This document shows, piece by piece, positions 1 to 8,799 of a stretch of 61,897 bases of DNA (position 1 is the stretch's first letter; each line of letters opens with the position of its first letter). A program made the translations under genes and the position numbers. The notes beneath the pieces are model-generated. The model did not search any database. It was given only the letters and a program-made list of their open reading frames with translations, and was not told the origin of the DNA. This stretch comes from Thermoanaerobaculia bacterium (GTDB taxonomy: Bacteria; Acidobacteriota; Thermoanaerobaculia; UBA5066; DATFVB01), in NCBI GenBank assembly GCA_035717485.1, contig DASTIQ010000006.1, positions 1-61,897 of the forward strand, written 5' to 3'.

Positions 1-81
1 GCGGCGACCGAGGCGTACCGATGCCGGCACTCCGCAGGAAGAGCGCGGGCGGCACGCGCCGAAGGTTCTCGCCGGAACCTT

Positions 82-209
82 GAAGCGGCGCGAGACGCGA
101 GCGAGACGCGCACCCACAGACCGCCGGACCCCGCAGGCGTACCGCGGCGTACGTCGGAGGGGCACGGCGGTCGAGGACGCGCGTATTCGCTCGATGTATG
201 GACGCGCCT
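82..209 (-). repeat. Interspersed intergenic repeat, copy 1 (degenerate)
   Basis: Read on the minus strand this stretch begins GGCGCGTCCATAC, continues through a CGAATACGCGCGTCC block and a CGTAC-loop-GTACG hairpin module (plus-strand 138-153), and ends in runs of CGCGTCTCGC. The same modules recur at 7190, 11953, 12418 and 39240. Bases 1-214 contain no convincing gene; the open frames here are antisense shadows. Confidence 0.5.
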
Positions 210-214
210 GCGCG

Positions 215-1039
215 CTAAGCCGAGGGTTTCCGGCCGGAGACCACGAAATAGTTCAGCATCACGAACACGTCGGGGTTCTGCCAGTAGGCCGCCGCCGCGG
301 CTTCCAGTCCCTTCAGCATCTCCTCCGTCATCGCTCCCGCGCGGACGAGCGGGGTGAGCATTCCGATGTCGAACTGGCGGCGGAAGGGCTCGATTCCCTG
401 CTCGTCGCTGTGCGCGACCGCGGTCGCGACCGTCACGTCGGAAAACCCCGCATTCGAAAGGATCTTCCAGAGCCGCCGGCCGATGCGGCGGTTCCCACCC
501 GCCCGCGCCTGGACCGCGGCCATCGTCTTTTCGAGCTCGGCGAACCCGGGGATCGGCGGATCGAAGATCGCGAGCAGGTCGTCGTCGGCGTCGATCACGG
601 CGAACGAGCCGCCCGGCCTCACGATCCGGAACGCCTCGGCCGCCGCGGAGGCGGGGTCGGGGAGGTGCTGGAAGAGGAGCCGCGCGACGCCGAAGTCGAA
701 TCGGTCGGCGGGAAGGCCGGTCGCGTCCGCGGAGCCGTGGACGAACGTCACGCGATCCAGACCCCTGCCGGCGAGATGAGCCCGGGCATCGGCGAACAGC
801 GATGCGTCACGATCGACGCAGGTGATTCGAGCGGCGGGCCAGCGATCGAGGATCTGGCCCGTGTAGAAGCCCGGGCCGCTCCCGAGCTCGACGACCTCCT
901 GGCCGTCGGAGAGTCCGGCGCTTTCGAGCGCCCGCGACTCGCTCTTCCAGGCGAGGGCCGCCTGGAGGCGCAGCCGATCGACTTCGGAGGAGCGGTCGCG
1001 GTTGGCCCGCGCGACGTCGTAGGAGCCGGGCCCGGTCAT
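215..1039 (-). CDS. Class I SAM-dependent methyltransferase
   Basis: A 274-residue protein with the Rossmann-fold methyltransferase signature. Motif I is VVELGSGPG at about residues 49-57, a VDRD acidic strand end follows near residue 75, and the post-motif II region reads FDFGVARLLFQHLPDP, typical of the Methyltransf_11/25 families. The N-terminus (GSYDVARANRDRSSEVDRL) resembles the substrate-binding cap of small-molecule methyltransferases. The substrate cannot be read from the sequence. ATG start at 1039; the gene is divergent from the secreted protein at 1174 and has a repeat copy just past its stop. Confidence 0.85.
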   Translation of the reverse strand: MTGPGSYDVARANRDRSSEVDRLRLQAALAWKSESRALESAGLSDGQEVVELGSGPGFYTGQILDRWPAARITCVDRDASLFADARAHLAGRGLDRVTFVHGSADATGLPADRFDFGVARLLFQHLPDPASAAAEAFRIVRPGGSFAVIDADDDLLAIFDPPIPGFAELEKTMAAVQARAGGNRRIGRRLWKILSNAGFSDVTVATAVAHSDEQGIEPFRRQFDIGMLTPLVRAGAMTEEMLKGLEAAAAAYWQNPDVFVMLNYFVVSGRKPSA

Positions 1040-1173
1040 CGCGGAGCATTCTACGAAAAGGGGAGCGCAAACGTCGCAAAGGGATTGCCGACGAGCGCCG
1101 TGATTTTCCTGGATCAGGCGCCGCGATGGCTCTCGGCGTAGCGTGGGTGCGTTCTCGAGAAGGAGTGAGTCTC

Positions 1174-2538
1174 ATGAAATCCATGCTTCGAGGCGCCGTT
1201 TCCGGCGTGATCATGGTCCTCGTCCTGGCGTCGTCGGCCGCGGCCCAGGCCCGATTCCGCCGGGCGTCCGGCGGCGAACCCGGGGTGCTGATCGGTCCGA
1301 ACGCCGCGGTGGCGTCGGGCGTTCCCCGCAACATGCCCCTGATCGGGCGTCTCCTCGGCGCCGACGACATCCTGTTCCGCACGTCCGTCGACATCCAGAA
1401 CAACACCGACGCCGCGACGCTCGTGACGTTCTGGATCCACGGGAGAAATCTCCACACCGGCGAGACGATCTCGGCCTACGGCAACATCACCAACGACGAC
1501 ACCGACGAGTTGATGAAGGGAATGACGAACTTTCACACCGACGACATCGTCGCCGACCTCGTCGATCAGCAATTCCTCCCCGCCTCGCTCCTCACGGACG
1601 GATTCCTCGGCTCGGGATTCGTCGTCTTCCAGGGGTTCGGAACGGGTCAGGGAGCGATGCAGGCCCGCTTCTACAGCGAGGTCGGATCGGCCGGCGGAAC
1701 GATGGCCGGGGGGACGATCGGCGTGTCCCTGAACAGCAACGACATCGGACGCAACGAGCCCCGCACGCTCTACGGGGTGTTTCGGGACAGCCGCGGATTG
1801 TCGGGCACGCCCCAGCTCTACTCCAACATGTTCCTGAACAACGTCGGCTACGTCAACGACCAGAGCCAGCTCGTCGGCGACACGATCGACGTCCGGCTGA
1901 CCGCCTACTCGACGACGACGTGCCAGGAGACCGGAGTCGTCCGTACCGTCCAGCTCGCGCCGTTCCAGACCGTCGGGGTTTCCGACGTCGTCAAGTACAT
2001 GGGAGTCAACCCGCCGACGGAGGACGACACGATCATCGTCAAGGCGGAAGTCGTGAACGGGCTCTCGGCCATCCAGGGCATCGGGGCGATCATCGACCAG
2101 ACCACCAAGGACCCCTCGGGATTCGAGATGCACGAGGCTCGTCCCGTGCAGACGCCGGTTCCGACCGTGGACGGGACGTGGAACCTGACGTTCACGATCA
2201 CGGCGAGCTCCGGATCGGGTGTACCGCCCAAGAACACGCATGCCCCGGGCCGGATGACCCTGGTGACCTCCGGCTCGAACGCGTCGGGCACCCTCTACGG
2301 AACCTACAACTACGGTTCCGAGCAGGTCGAGTGGGGGATGCAGATCGCGGGCACGGTCGACAGCCAGGGGGTGGTCGCCTTCTCGATCACGCAGATCACC
2401 GCCTGCTCGGGGCCGATGACGGGCACGGGATCGATGACCCTCGCGGCGGACGGAAATCATCTCAACGGGAGCTACACCGGGCACGACAACTGCGGCCACT
2501 CGGTTTCCGCTGACATCGCGGGCGGCCGCGTCTTCTGA
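1174..2538 (+). CDS. Large secreted protein of unknown function
   Basis: A 454-residue exported protein not assigned to a family. The start is placed at the ATG at 1174 because AAGGAG lies at 1160-1165 and the protein then opens with a textbook signal peptide (MKSMLRGAVSG, hydrophobic core, cleavage after SSAAAQA); the longer frame from 1126 lacks this. The mature part is rich in Asn, Gly, Thr and Ser, as in extracellular beta-rich proteins. Residues about 345-454 (GTWNLTFTITASS to the end) look like a separate small beta-barrel domain with one Cys-Gly-His-containing strand near the C-terminus. No catalytic motif is visible. It could be a surface or adhesion protein, but that is a guess. Confidence 0.8.
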   Translation: MKSMLRGAVSGVIMVLVLASSAAAQARFRRASGGEPGVLIGPNAAVASGVPRNMPLIGRLLGADDILFRTSVDIQNNTDAATLVTFWIHGRNLHTGETISAYGNITNDDTDELMKGMTNFHTDDIVADLVDQQFLPASLLTDGFLGSGFVVFQGFGTGQGAMQARFYSEVGSAGGTMAGGTIGVSLNSNDIGRNEPRTLYGVFRDSRGLSGTPQLYSNMFLNNVGYVNDQSQLVGDTIDVRLTAYSTTTCQETGVVRTVQLAPFQTVGVSDVVKYMGVNPPTEDDTIIVKAEVVNGLSAIQGIGAIIDQTTKDPSGFEMHEARPVQTPVPTVDGTWNLTFTITASSGSGVPPKNTHAPGRMTLVTSGSNASGTLYGTYNYGSEQVEWGMQIAGTVDSQGVVAFSITQITACSGPMTGTGSMTLAADGNHLNGSYTGHDNCGHSVSADIAGGRVF

Positions 2539-2590
2539 CCCCAGCTCGCCGCGGCATTCCGATCGGGCGCCGAAAGGCGCCCGATCTGCT

Positions 2591-3157
2591 TCAGGCGGCC
2601 GGTTTTCCCGTTGTGTTCGGCCGCCCGGCCGGCCTCCGCAACCTCAGCGCGGCGAAGATCACGGCGAGCGAGGGGATCCAGAGCCAGGCGATCTCGCTGT
2701 TCGTCACGCGAATCCCGCCCGGATCGAGCCAGGGATTTCCGGTCGGCGGCGTGACCCGGATCGGGCGGAACAAGGAGTGATATCGGGTCGCCGAGAACGG
2801 CGCGAGGACGGCGACGCCGACGCCGCTCGCCATCGACGCGTCGAGGAATCCGTGCGAAAGCCCGGCGAGCAGGAGGGCCGCGCCGGCGCGCGCGCGGAAG
2901 TCCGGCGGGTCGTTGCGGAACAGGAAGAAGAGGAGCGCCGCCGACGCGGCGACCGCGAACGCGACGGAGTGGGTGATCCCGCGGTGCCCGAACATCCCTC
3001 GATAGCGGGCTCCCATCCACACGAAGCTGATATCGACGTCCGGCACGACCGCGATCGCGGCCGCGGCGACCCAGTATCGCGCGGGAGGTCTCTTCGTCGG
3101 CCGGAGAACCGCTGCGATCGCCGTCGCCGTCAGCGCGTGGGAGAGGACGGCGGCCAG
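2591..3157 (-). CDS. Membrane-bound metal-dependent hydrolase (YdjM/DUF457-like)
   Basis: About 188 residues with four or five hydrophobic segments and the family pattern of histidines and aspartates: SHALT near the N-terminus, VVPDVD, GHRGITHS and LSHGFLDA. These match the LexA-regulated YdjM/DUF457 group of inner-membrane hydrolases, whose substrate is not established. The frame is open far into the esterase gene, and no ATG sits at the natural N-terminus. A CTG at 3157 just after the esterase stop (3162-3164) gives the family length, so the start is uncertain and GTG codons inside the esterase are alternatives. It is the last gene of the minus-strand run with the esterase. Confidence 0.7.
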   Translation of the reverse strand: MAAVLSHALTATAIAAVLRPTKRPPARYWVAAAAIAVVPDVDISFVWMGARYRGMFGHRGITHSVAFAVAASAALLFFLFRNDPPDFRARAGAALLLAGLSHGFLDASMASGVGVAVLAPFSATRYHSLFRPIRVTPPTGNPWLDPGGIRVTNSEIAWLWIPSLAVIFAALRLRRPAGRPNTTGKPAA

Positions 3158-3161
3158 GAGC

Positions 3162-3869
3162 TCAGTTCTCCGGCGCGGCGCGCGAGACCCGCGCCTCGAG
3201 CCAGCCTCGGACGAGCGGCAGCGCTTCGGCGGGGAAGTCGTGCCCGGTCTCGAGCACCTCACGCGTGACGTTCGCGCCGCGACTCTCGAGCGCCGCGGCA
3301 TTCCGGGCGATCGTCTCCGGCGGATAGAACTCGTCCGAACGCCCGGCGAGGTAGAGCACGTCGAGGGCCGCGTCGCCGTACCGGGGGGAATCGCTCCAGT
3401 CTCCCGGAATCCCTCCGGCGATCGCGATCACGCCCCGGACCCTCCCGGGATACGTGAAGGCGTAACGGAAATTGAGCGCGACCGATTGCGAGAATCCGAG
3501 GAGGAAGACCGCCCCGGGATCGATCCGGCGCCCCGCGGCGAGCCGCGCCACGATCGCGTCGATCGCCGCGTGGTGGAGCGCGATCGACTCGTCCGGCTTC
3601 CAGTTCGAGATCCACCCGAAACCGACGCCGAGCGGCTTCGACCGGTCTTCGGGGCGGATGAGATGCGGGTGAGGACCCTGAAGGCAGACCAGCGCGAAGC
3701 CGTCGGGAACCGCGGGCCGGACGAGCCGTCCCATGGACCTCTTGCTGCCCCCGTAGCCGTGCAGCGCGACGAGGAGCGGCGCGGCGGGCCGCTCCGGAAG
3801 GGAAACGTCGCACCACGACGCGGATTCCTGCGGGATGCGCCATTCCTCGGTGCCCCGCTCCGGCGTCAT
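3162..3869 (-). CDS. Alpha/beta-hydrolase esterase (phospholipase/carboxylesterase-like)
   Basis: A 235-residue alpha/beta hydrolase of the Abhydrolase_2 type. LLVALHGYGGSKRSM forms the oxyanion-hole turn, GFSQS (125-129) carries the likely nucleophile Ser127, Asp179 lies in AGRSDEFYPP and His210 in ETGHDF. The nucleophile elbow ends in Ser rather than the usual Gly of G-x-S-x-G, which is seen in this family. No signal peptide, so probably cytoplasmic. The ATG at 3869 overlaps the stop of the DUF4019 gene as ATGA, implying translational coupling. The longer upstream frame is a shadow of that gene. Confidence 0.85.
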   Translation of the reverse strand: MTPERGTEEWRIPQESASWCDVSLPERPAAPLLVALHGYGGSKRSMGRLVRPAVPDGFALVCLQGPHPHLIRPEDRSKPLGVGFGWISNWKPDESIALHHAAIDAIVARLAAGRRIDPGAVFLLGFSQSVALNFRYAFTYPGRVRGVIAIAGGIPGDWSDSPRYGDAALDVLYLAGRSDEFYPPETIARNAAALESRGANVTREVLETGHDFPAEALPLVRGWLEARVSRAAPEN

Positions 3870-4303
3870 TTGATGAAGTATCCAGCCGCCTTCCAGTCGC
3901 TCCCCTCGCGAACGGCCGTGACGGTCTCGACGGCATCGGCCTTGGCCGCGTAGGAGGCGTGGAACTGGATCACGAAGTACTCGCCGTCCGGCGCGCCCGG
4001 CAGCGACCTCCGGAAGTCGGCGGATTTCAGGGTGCGTTTGCCGAGGTCGCCCATCGGTTTCCTCCCGCCGTTCATCGCGTCCACCCATCGCTGTCGGGAC
4101 ACGGCGCCCTGGAAGAGCTTCGACGCGTCGTCCCAGGACTGTCCGTACTTTCCTTCGTCGATGACGTGGAGCCACGTCGTCATGGCCGTGACGGCGGGCA
4201 GCGAGTCCGGCGGCTTGGGCGGCTCGTCGGCCGCGCGGGCGGCGAAGGGCGCCAGGACGAGGGCCAGAGCGGCGCCGAGGAGCGCGAGGGGACGAAGACG
4301 CAT
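3866..4303 (-). CDS. Secreted DUF4019-family protein
   Basis: A 145-residue protein with a clear signal peptide (MRLRPLALLGAALALVLAP, cleavage near ARA-ADE). The mature domain has the DUF4019 pattern: a helix with W...IDEGKYGQSWDDAS, then RWVDAMNGGRKPMGDLGKR, then beta strands ending WKAAGYFIK. The family is usually periplasmic and of unknown function. It precedes the esterase with a 4-bp overlap; 64 nt separate it from the upstream secreted protein, so read-through is possible. Confidence 0.85.
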   Translation of the reverse strand: MRLRPLALLGAALALVLAPFAARAADEPPKPPDSLPAVTAMTTWLHVIDEGKYGQSWDDASKLFQGAVSRQRWVDAMNGGRKPMGDLGKRTLKSADFRRSLPGAPDGEYFVIQFHASYAAKADAVETVTAVREGSDWKAAGYFIK

Positions 4304-4367
4304 GAGAACCTCCCTCCGGGACGGCCCCGGAGGGAAGATTCTAGCCTGCCGGCGCGGCGATCCGCGG

Positions 4368-5339
4368 TTACTTCGCGCCGCTCTTCTTCGCGAACGCGGA
4401 AGCCGGCACGTCCCCGGAGATCGTGACGCCGTCGTCGGTGCGGCTCACCTTGATCCTGCGGATCGCCGACACGAGCTCGGGGTTCTTCGACTGCGCCGAC
4501 ATGCGCCACGCCGCGAGCATCCCGCGGAGGACGTCCTCGAGGTTCTGCCGCGTCTCCTCGTCGGAAGCGACGCCCGTCGCCGAGATCGACACGGCCGAAC
4601 CGGAGACGTCCGCCTGGAACGTCACCAGCGACAGGGACCGGAGCGCTCCCGCGAGCTGCGCCGCCGGGCTGTCTCCGCCTTCGCGGGCCGAGGAAGGATG
4701 GATCCGCTGGATCCGGGCGGCGTCGACGATCGCCCAGGCGGCCGAACGCGTATCGACGCGGCCGAGAGCGTCGGAAACGAAGGAGTGCGGCGGGAGGCCG
4801 GCCGACCCGGCCGCATACGCGTCGAGCGCGTGGAGAAGCGCCGGTTCGCTTCCCGCGATCACGAGCGTCGACGAGACGAAGGCCACCGCGCCGGAGTCGT
4901 GCGCGTGCTCTCCCGCGTGGGCCGGAAGCCGGTAATACGGGAAGGGGGCGGCGTCGATGCGCACCGCTCCCCGCGACGCGGTCGCCGCGGCGAGAGCGTC
5001 GGGGTGGAAGCGTCCCTCGAAGACGACGAGCGGTCCCGGATCGCCGGTCCCGGCGGCGGTGAGCGAGAAGACGGCGGAGTCGACGTCCTTCTTCGGATCG
5101 AGGCCGGCGTCGTTCAGGAACCGCGCGGCCTTTCCGTCGGCCGAAACCGCATCGGTCTCGTGGAACAGGTCGGCCGAGACCGCGCTCGATTTCAGCCGGT
5201 CGAATCGGACCTCGCCGACCGCGAGGGCGTCCGAAGGCACGAGGGCGAGCCCGTCGGCGGGCGGCGCCGCGGGCGCCGCCGAAACGGCGCCCGCGAAAGC
5301 GGGGACGAAAGCGCAGAGGAGAAGGGCGAGGCGTTTCAT
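4368..5339 (-). CDS. Secreted protein coupled to an ABC exporter, unknown function
   Basis: A 323-residue exported protein (signal peptide MKRLALLLCAFVPAFAGAVS, Ala-rich cleavage region). The first mature words, GLALVPSDALAVGEVRFDRL, are typical of lipid- or ligand-facing periplasmic proteins in this kind of genome, but I do not recognise a named family. His-Ala-Gly-Glu-His-Ala-His around residue 135 could bind a metal. The ATG at 5339 overlaps the permease stop as TGATG, so it is translationally coupled to the ABC transporter and probably its periplasmic partner or cargo (inference). Confidence 0.75.
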   Translation of the reverse strand: MKRLALLLCAFVPAFAGAVSAAPAAPPADGLALVPSDALAVGEVRFDRLKSSAVSADLFHETDAVSADGKAARFLNDAGLDPKKDVDSAVFSLTAAGTGDPGPLVVFEGRFHPDALAAATASRGAVRIDAAPFPYYRLPAHAGEHAHDSGAVAFVSSTLVIAGSEPALLHALDAYAAGSAGLPPHSFVSDALGRVDTRSAAWAIVDAARIQRIHPSSAREGGDSPAAQLAGALRSLSLVTFQADVSGSAVSISATGVASDEETRQNLEDVLRGMLAAWRMSAQSKNPELVSAIRRIKVSRTDDGVTISGDVPASAFAKKSGAK

Positions 5340-6193
5340 CAGAAATCCTTTCTCTGGAAGAGCCATGAGGCGAGCAGGAAACAGGCGAGCCCGAAGGCCG
5401 CCGTCGTTCCGAAGGAAAGAGCGGAAATCGAGCCCGTCACCTCGTGCGGCACGGCGCGGCCGCCGACGAGCGCGATGGCGGCGCGGCCGAGCTCGACGAC
5501 TTTCGGGAGCGTCCAGTAGAGCCCCCGCACGATCGCCGCCTGCCACTCGTGCGCCATCGCCGCCTCGATCTTCTCGTGGCCCGCGAAGATCGTCGAGAGG
5601 AAGAAGATCGCGTAGGTCGCCATGATCGAGACGCCGGTCGAGGAGGTCACGACGCCGATGCAGAACGAGAACGCCATCAAGACCGCGATCGTCAGCAGGA
5701 TCACGAGCGCCGCGAGAAAGAACCGCGGGTGCATGACCTTCGTCTTCCACGCCACGATCGCCCAGATCGCGCCGACGAGATAGACGACGTTCGCGGCCGC
5801 GAGCAGCATCCCGGCCACGTAACGCGACGCGAGGAGGCGGACGCGGCCGGTCGGCCGCGAGAGGTAGAGGTCGATCGTTCCCTTCTCCTGGAGGCGCGGC
5901 GTCAGGTGCGCCGTCGCGAAGATCGCGAGGAACGTTCCGATGACGTAGAGGAACGCGGAGAACCCCGATTCGAATCCGATGACGAGCCGGTCGAGGTCGA
6001 CGCGCTCTCCTCCCATCTGCACCGACTGCCCGAAGAGCTTCGCTCCCGCGAGCGCGCCGTTGACGATGTCGAGATTGACGGCGAAGGCGAAGATCAGGAT
6101 GAACAGGGAAGAGAGCACGAAGTAGGCGACGAGCGTCCACCGCGCCGCGGCCTCGCGAAAGACGTCCTCGACGTTGGCGGCGAGCGTTCTCAT
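5339..6193 (-). CDS. ABC-2 type transporter permease
   Basis: A 284-residue membrane protein with about six hydrophobic segments, the first at residues 19-40. The loop LTPRLQEKGTIDLYLSRPTGR resembles the coupling helix of NosY/ABC2_membrane_2 permeases, where a conserved E-x-G-T/S motif contacts the ATPase. ATG at 6193 overlaps the ATPase stop as ATGA. With the ATPase it makes a minimal two-gene exporter; substrate unknown. Confidence 0.88.
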   Translation of the reverse strand: MRTLAANVEDVFREAAARWTLVAYFVLSSLFILIFAFAVNLDIVNGALAGAKLFGQSVQMGGERVDLDRLVIGFESGFSAFLYVIGTFLAIFATAHLTPRLQEKGTIDLYLSRPTGRVRLLASRYVAGMLLAAANVVYLVGAIWAIVAWKTKVMHPRFFLAALVILLTIAVLMAFSFCIGVVTSSTGVSIMATYAIFFLSTIFAGHEKIEAAMAHEWQAAIVRGLYWTLPKVVELGRAAIALVGGRAVPHEVTGSISALSFGTTAAFGLACFLLASWLFQRKDF

Positions 6194-7146
6194 CGGTTCT
6201 CCTCCGGCGCCGCGGCGGCGGGGGCTCCGGCGGGCTCGTCGGCGGGGCGGAACAGCCCGACGAAGACGTCTTCGAGGCTCGACTTGAGCGGCGCGAGCTC
6301 GAGGAGGTTCGCGCCGCGGGTGCGGAGGCGGTCGACGAGCGCGTTGACGTGATCGAGGTCCCGGACCGAAAGCAGGAGGTGTCCGTTCTGCCGCTCGACG
6401 CCGGCGCCCGTCTCGCGGAAGGCCGCGAGGAGCGCCTCGTCGACGGGAGCCGCGGCCATGCGCCAGCGGGATTCGCGGCGCGTGAGCTCCTCGACGGTGC
6501 CCTGCGCGGCGATCTTTCCGGCGCGGAGGATCGCGACGCGCGAGCAGGTGAGCTCGATCTCGGAGAGGAGGTGGGAATTGACGAGCACGGCCTTTCCGCG
6601 TCCGGCCTCCTCCTGGAGGAGATCGCGGATTTCCCGGCGGCCGACCGGATCCACCCCGTCGGTGGGCTCGTCGAGGAGCAGGACGTCCGGATCGTGGACG
6701 AGCGCCGCGGCGAGCCCGAGCCGCTGGACCATGCCCTTGGAGAATTTCTTCACCCGCACGCCCGCCCATTTCTCCAGGCGGACCCGCGCGAGAAGCTCCG
6801 GAATGCGCCGCGCGAGCGTCGGGGAGTCCAGTCCCGACATGCGGCCGAAAACGGAGAGGGTCTCGCGGGCCGTGAGGTATCCCGGAAAACGATGTCCTTC
6901 CGGGAGATATCCGACGCGCCGCCGGCTCTCGGGGTCCGACACGGGGATTCCGTGGATCGACGCGTCGCCCGAGGTCGCGCGCGTCAGGCCGAGGAGGATC
7001 TTGACGGTCGTGGTCTTGCCGGCGCCGTTCGGGCCCAGCAGCCCAAACAGCTCGCCGGAATGGACTTCGAGATCGATCCCGTCGAGCGCGGTGATCGAGC
7101 GGTAGACCTTGCGGAGACCGCGCGCGGCGAGGACCGTGGTCGTCAT
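6190..7146 (-). CDS. ABC transporter ATP-binding protein (ABC-2 exporter type)
   Basis: A 318-residue ATPase. Walker A GPNGAGKT is at 38-45, the signature is FSKGMVQRLG (about 135-144, a KGM variant of SGGQ), and Walker B/D-loop is VLLLDEPTDGVDP (155-167). The roughly 100-residue C-terminal extension is the one seen in CcmA/NosF-type ATPases. It heads the run ATPase-permease-secreted protein, each junction overlapping by 1-4 bp. Start ATG at 7146. Confidence 0.92.
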   Translation of the reverse strand: MTTTVLAARGLRKVYRSITALDGIDLEVHSGELFGLLGPNGAGKTTTVKILLGLTRATSGDASIHGIPVSDPESRRRVGYLPEGHRFPGYLTARETLSVFGRMSGLDSPTLARRIPELLARVRLEKWAGVRVKKFSKGMVQRLGLAAALVHDPDVLLLDEPTDGVDPVGRREIRDLLQEEAGRGKAVLVNSHLLSEIELTCSRVAILRAGKIAAQGTVEELTRRESRWRMAAAPVDEALLAAFRETGAGVERQNGHLLLSVRDLDHVNALVDRLRTRGANLLELAPLKSSLEDVFVGLFRPADEPAGAPAAAAPEENR

Positions 7147-7189
7147 AGTGGTAATAACGGAGAACAGGAAGGGAAGTTCAGGTATTGCA

Positions 7190-7300
7190 AGCGCGGACCA
7201 TACGGGCTGCCATGCGCGTCCGCGCCCCGAACGCGTCTTTCAACCCGTCTGGCCGCGCCTCATCTCTGACCGAAAAGGCGCGGCCGGGAAGCCCGTTTGC
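7190..7300 (+). repeat. Interspersed intergenic repeat, copy 2 with a back-to-back remnant
   Basis: Reads GCGCGGACCATACGGGCTG, then the family core GAACGCGTCTTTCAACCCGT ending GGCCGCGCCTC. A perfect 10-bp inverted repeat GGCCGCGCCT / AGGCGCGGCC (7251-7260 and 7276-7285) then continues into GGGAAGCCCGTTT, which resembles the start of a copy in the opposite orientation. The 220-nt gap 7147-7366 holds nothing else recognisable. Confidence 0.65.
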
Positions 7301-7366
7301 GAGCGTTCGACATCCGGGATTCGAGTCGTTTCCGATTTCGGATTCGGTTTTCGGTTCTTTTGATGG

Positions 7367-8194
7367 CTACAGCCTTTCGCCTCGCAGCAGCAGCGCGACG
7401 GTCATCGTGAGGCCGACCGCGACGACGGTCCATCGCGCGGGACCTCTTCCGATCCGCCGCGCCAGACGCGCGCCGCCGTAACCGCCGATCGCGGACCCGG
7501 CGACCATCACGGCGACGGAGGGCCAGTGGACGGCGCCGCGGACGATGAAGTAGGCGGAGGCGACGCCGTTGATCGCGGTGACGAAGAAGCCTTTCAGGCC
7601 GTTGGCGGCGTGGATGTCGGAGAGGCCCAGGAAACCGAGCAGGGCGAGGATCAGAATCCCGCTTCCCGCCCCGAAATACCCTTCGTAGACGGCGACGACG
7701 AGAAGCAATCCGCCGACGAAGGCGATGCGGCGCCGGCTCGGCGGGCGGACGGACGCGGGCCGCCGGAACGAGAGCGCGCCCTGCAGGACGAAGAGCGACG
7801 TCGCGAAGAGGACGAGCCACGGCGCGATCCGCGCGAAGTCGCGTTCCGGCGTGGCGATCAGGAGCGCCGAGCCGATCGCGCCCCCCGCGAGGCCGGGAAC
7901 CAGGAGCGAGGCGATCCAGCGCGGGTGCTTGCGAACGTCTTCGAGGTGTCCGACCATCGCGCCGGCGCCCGTCGGAAGCATTCCGACCGTCGACGTCGCG
8001 TTGGCGACGACGGCCGGGAGGCCGAGCAGCACGAGCGCGGAAAACGTGATCAGAGTGCTGCCTCCCGCCATCGCGCCGATCGCGGAAGCGACGACGGACG
8101 CCGGGAAGAGGACGGCGGCGGCGAACGGGGAAAAGGAGATCCCGGGGGTCGCCGCTCCCGGCGAGACCGCGCCCGCCGCCAACAGCGGGCTCAC
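7367..8194 (-). CDS. TSUP/TauE-SafE family membrane permease
   Basis: A 275-residue polytopic membrane protein. Its two halves carry the TSUP repeat signatures: GAMAGGSTLITFSALVLLGLP with VANATSTVGMLP in the first half, and YEGYFGAGSGILILALLGF with NGLKGFFVTAING in the second. Family members move sulfite, sulfoacetate or other small organic or sulfur anions; the substrate here is unknown. GTG start at 8194 overlaps the DinB stop as GTGA. The longer open frame upstream is the DinB gene in another frame. Confidence 0.88.
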   Translation of the reverse strand: MSPLLAAGAVSPGAATPGISFSPFAAAVLFPASVVASAIGAMAGGSTLITFSALVLLGLPAVVANATSTVGMLPTGAGAMVGHLEDVRKHPRWIASLLVPGLAGGAIGSALLIATPERDFARIAPWLVLFATSLFVLQGALSFRRPASVRPPSRRRIAFVGGLLLVVAVYEGYFGAGSGILILALLGFLGLSDIHAANGLKGFFVTAINGVASAYFIVRGAVHWPSVAVMVAGSAIGGYGGARLARRIGRGPARWTVVAVGLTMTVALLLRGERL

Positions 8195-8685
8195 TCGACG
8201 CTTCTCGCGCGGACTTCCTCCGACGTCAGCCCGTAGAGCGGCGGCGTCTCGATCCCGAGCATCCCGAGCATCAGGTAGATCTGGCCGCGATGATGCACCT
8301 CGTGCTCGATCATCGACCGCAGCCACTTGCCGACGCGGATCGACGCGCCGCCCGGCGTCTCGCAGCGGGCCTCGAGGTCCGAGGCCGAGAGGCTCCCGAA
8401 GATCGCGACGGATTCCCGGTGGCGGTCGCGGAGATAGGTGAGCACGGCGTCCCGGCCGTCGGCGAGCTCCCGTCCGCAGCCCGCGTAGCGGCTCGGACGG
8501 CGCATCGCGTTCTCGGCGAACATCCAGCGCTCCGTCGCCGCGATGTGGCGCACGACGTCGCCGAGCGTGAACTTTCCTTCGGCGGGCGCCCACTCGATCC
8601 TGTCGTCCGGGATCAGAACCGCGACGCGCTCGGTCCGCGCCCGGATCTTTTCGAAGTAGATGAGGAATTCGGCGGGCGAGTCCAC
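8191..8685 (-). CDS. DinB-family metal-binding protein
   Basis: A 164-residue four-helix-bundle protein with the DinB/YfiT three-histidine metal site: His47 (VVRHIAATE) plus His128 and His132 (EHEVHHRGQ). Members include thiol-dependent transferases and stress-induced proteins; the exact activity is unknown. Start taken at GTG 8685 (VDSPAEFLIYFEKI), since the extra N-terminus of the longer frame is Arg/Pro-rich and unlike the family. It is translationally coupled to the TSUP permease. Confidence 0.85.
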   Translation of the reverse strand: MDSPAEFLIYFEKIRARTERVAVLIPDDRIEWAPAEGKFTLGDVVRHIAATERWMFAENAMRRPSRYAGCGRELADGRDAVLTYLRDRHRESVAIFGSLSASDLEARCETPGGASIRVGKWLRSMIEHEVHHRGQIYLMLGMLGIETPPLYGLTSEEVRARSVE

Positions 8686-8799
8686 GGCGTCAGTATAGGC
8701 CGCGCACCCGGGATCCGGTTCCCGTCGAGCGTCCGGACGCCGGGTTTCCCCGGACCGAAGACAATACACGAAATTCCGGCGGGAGCGCGCTCTTCGCGG

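Noticed and set aside
80-1141. 353-codon plus-strand frame at the window start
   Set aside because: Antisense to the methyltransferase at 215-1039, which has real motifs; the translation is low-complexity Arg/Gly/Glu.
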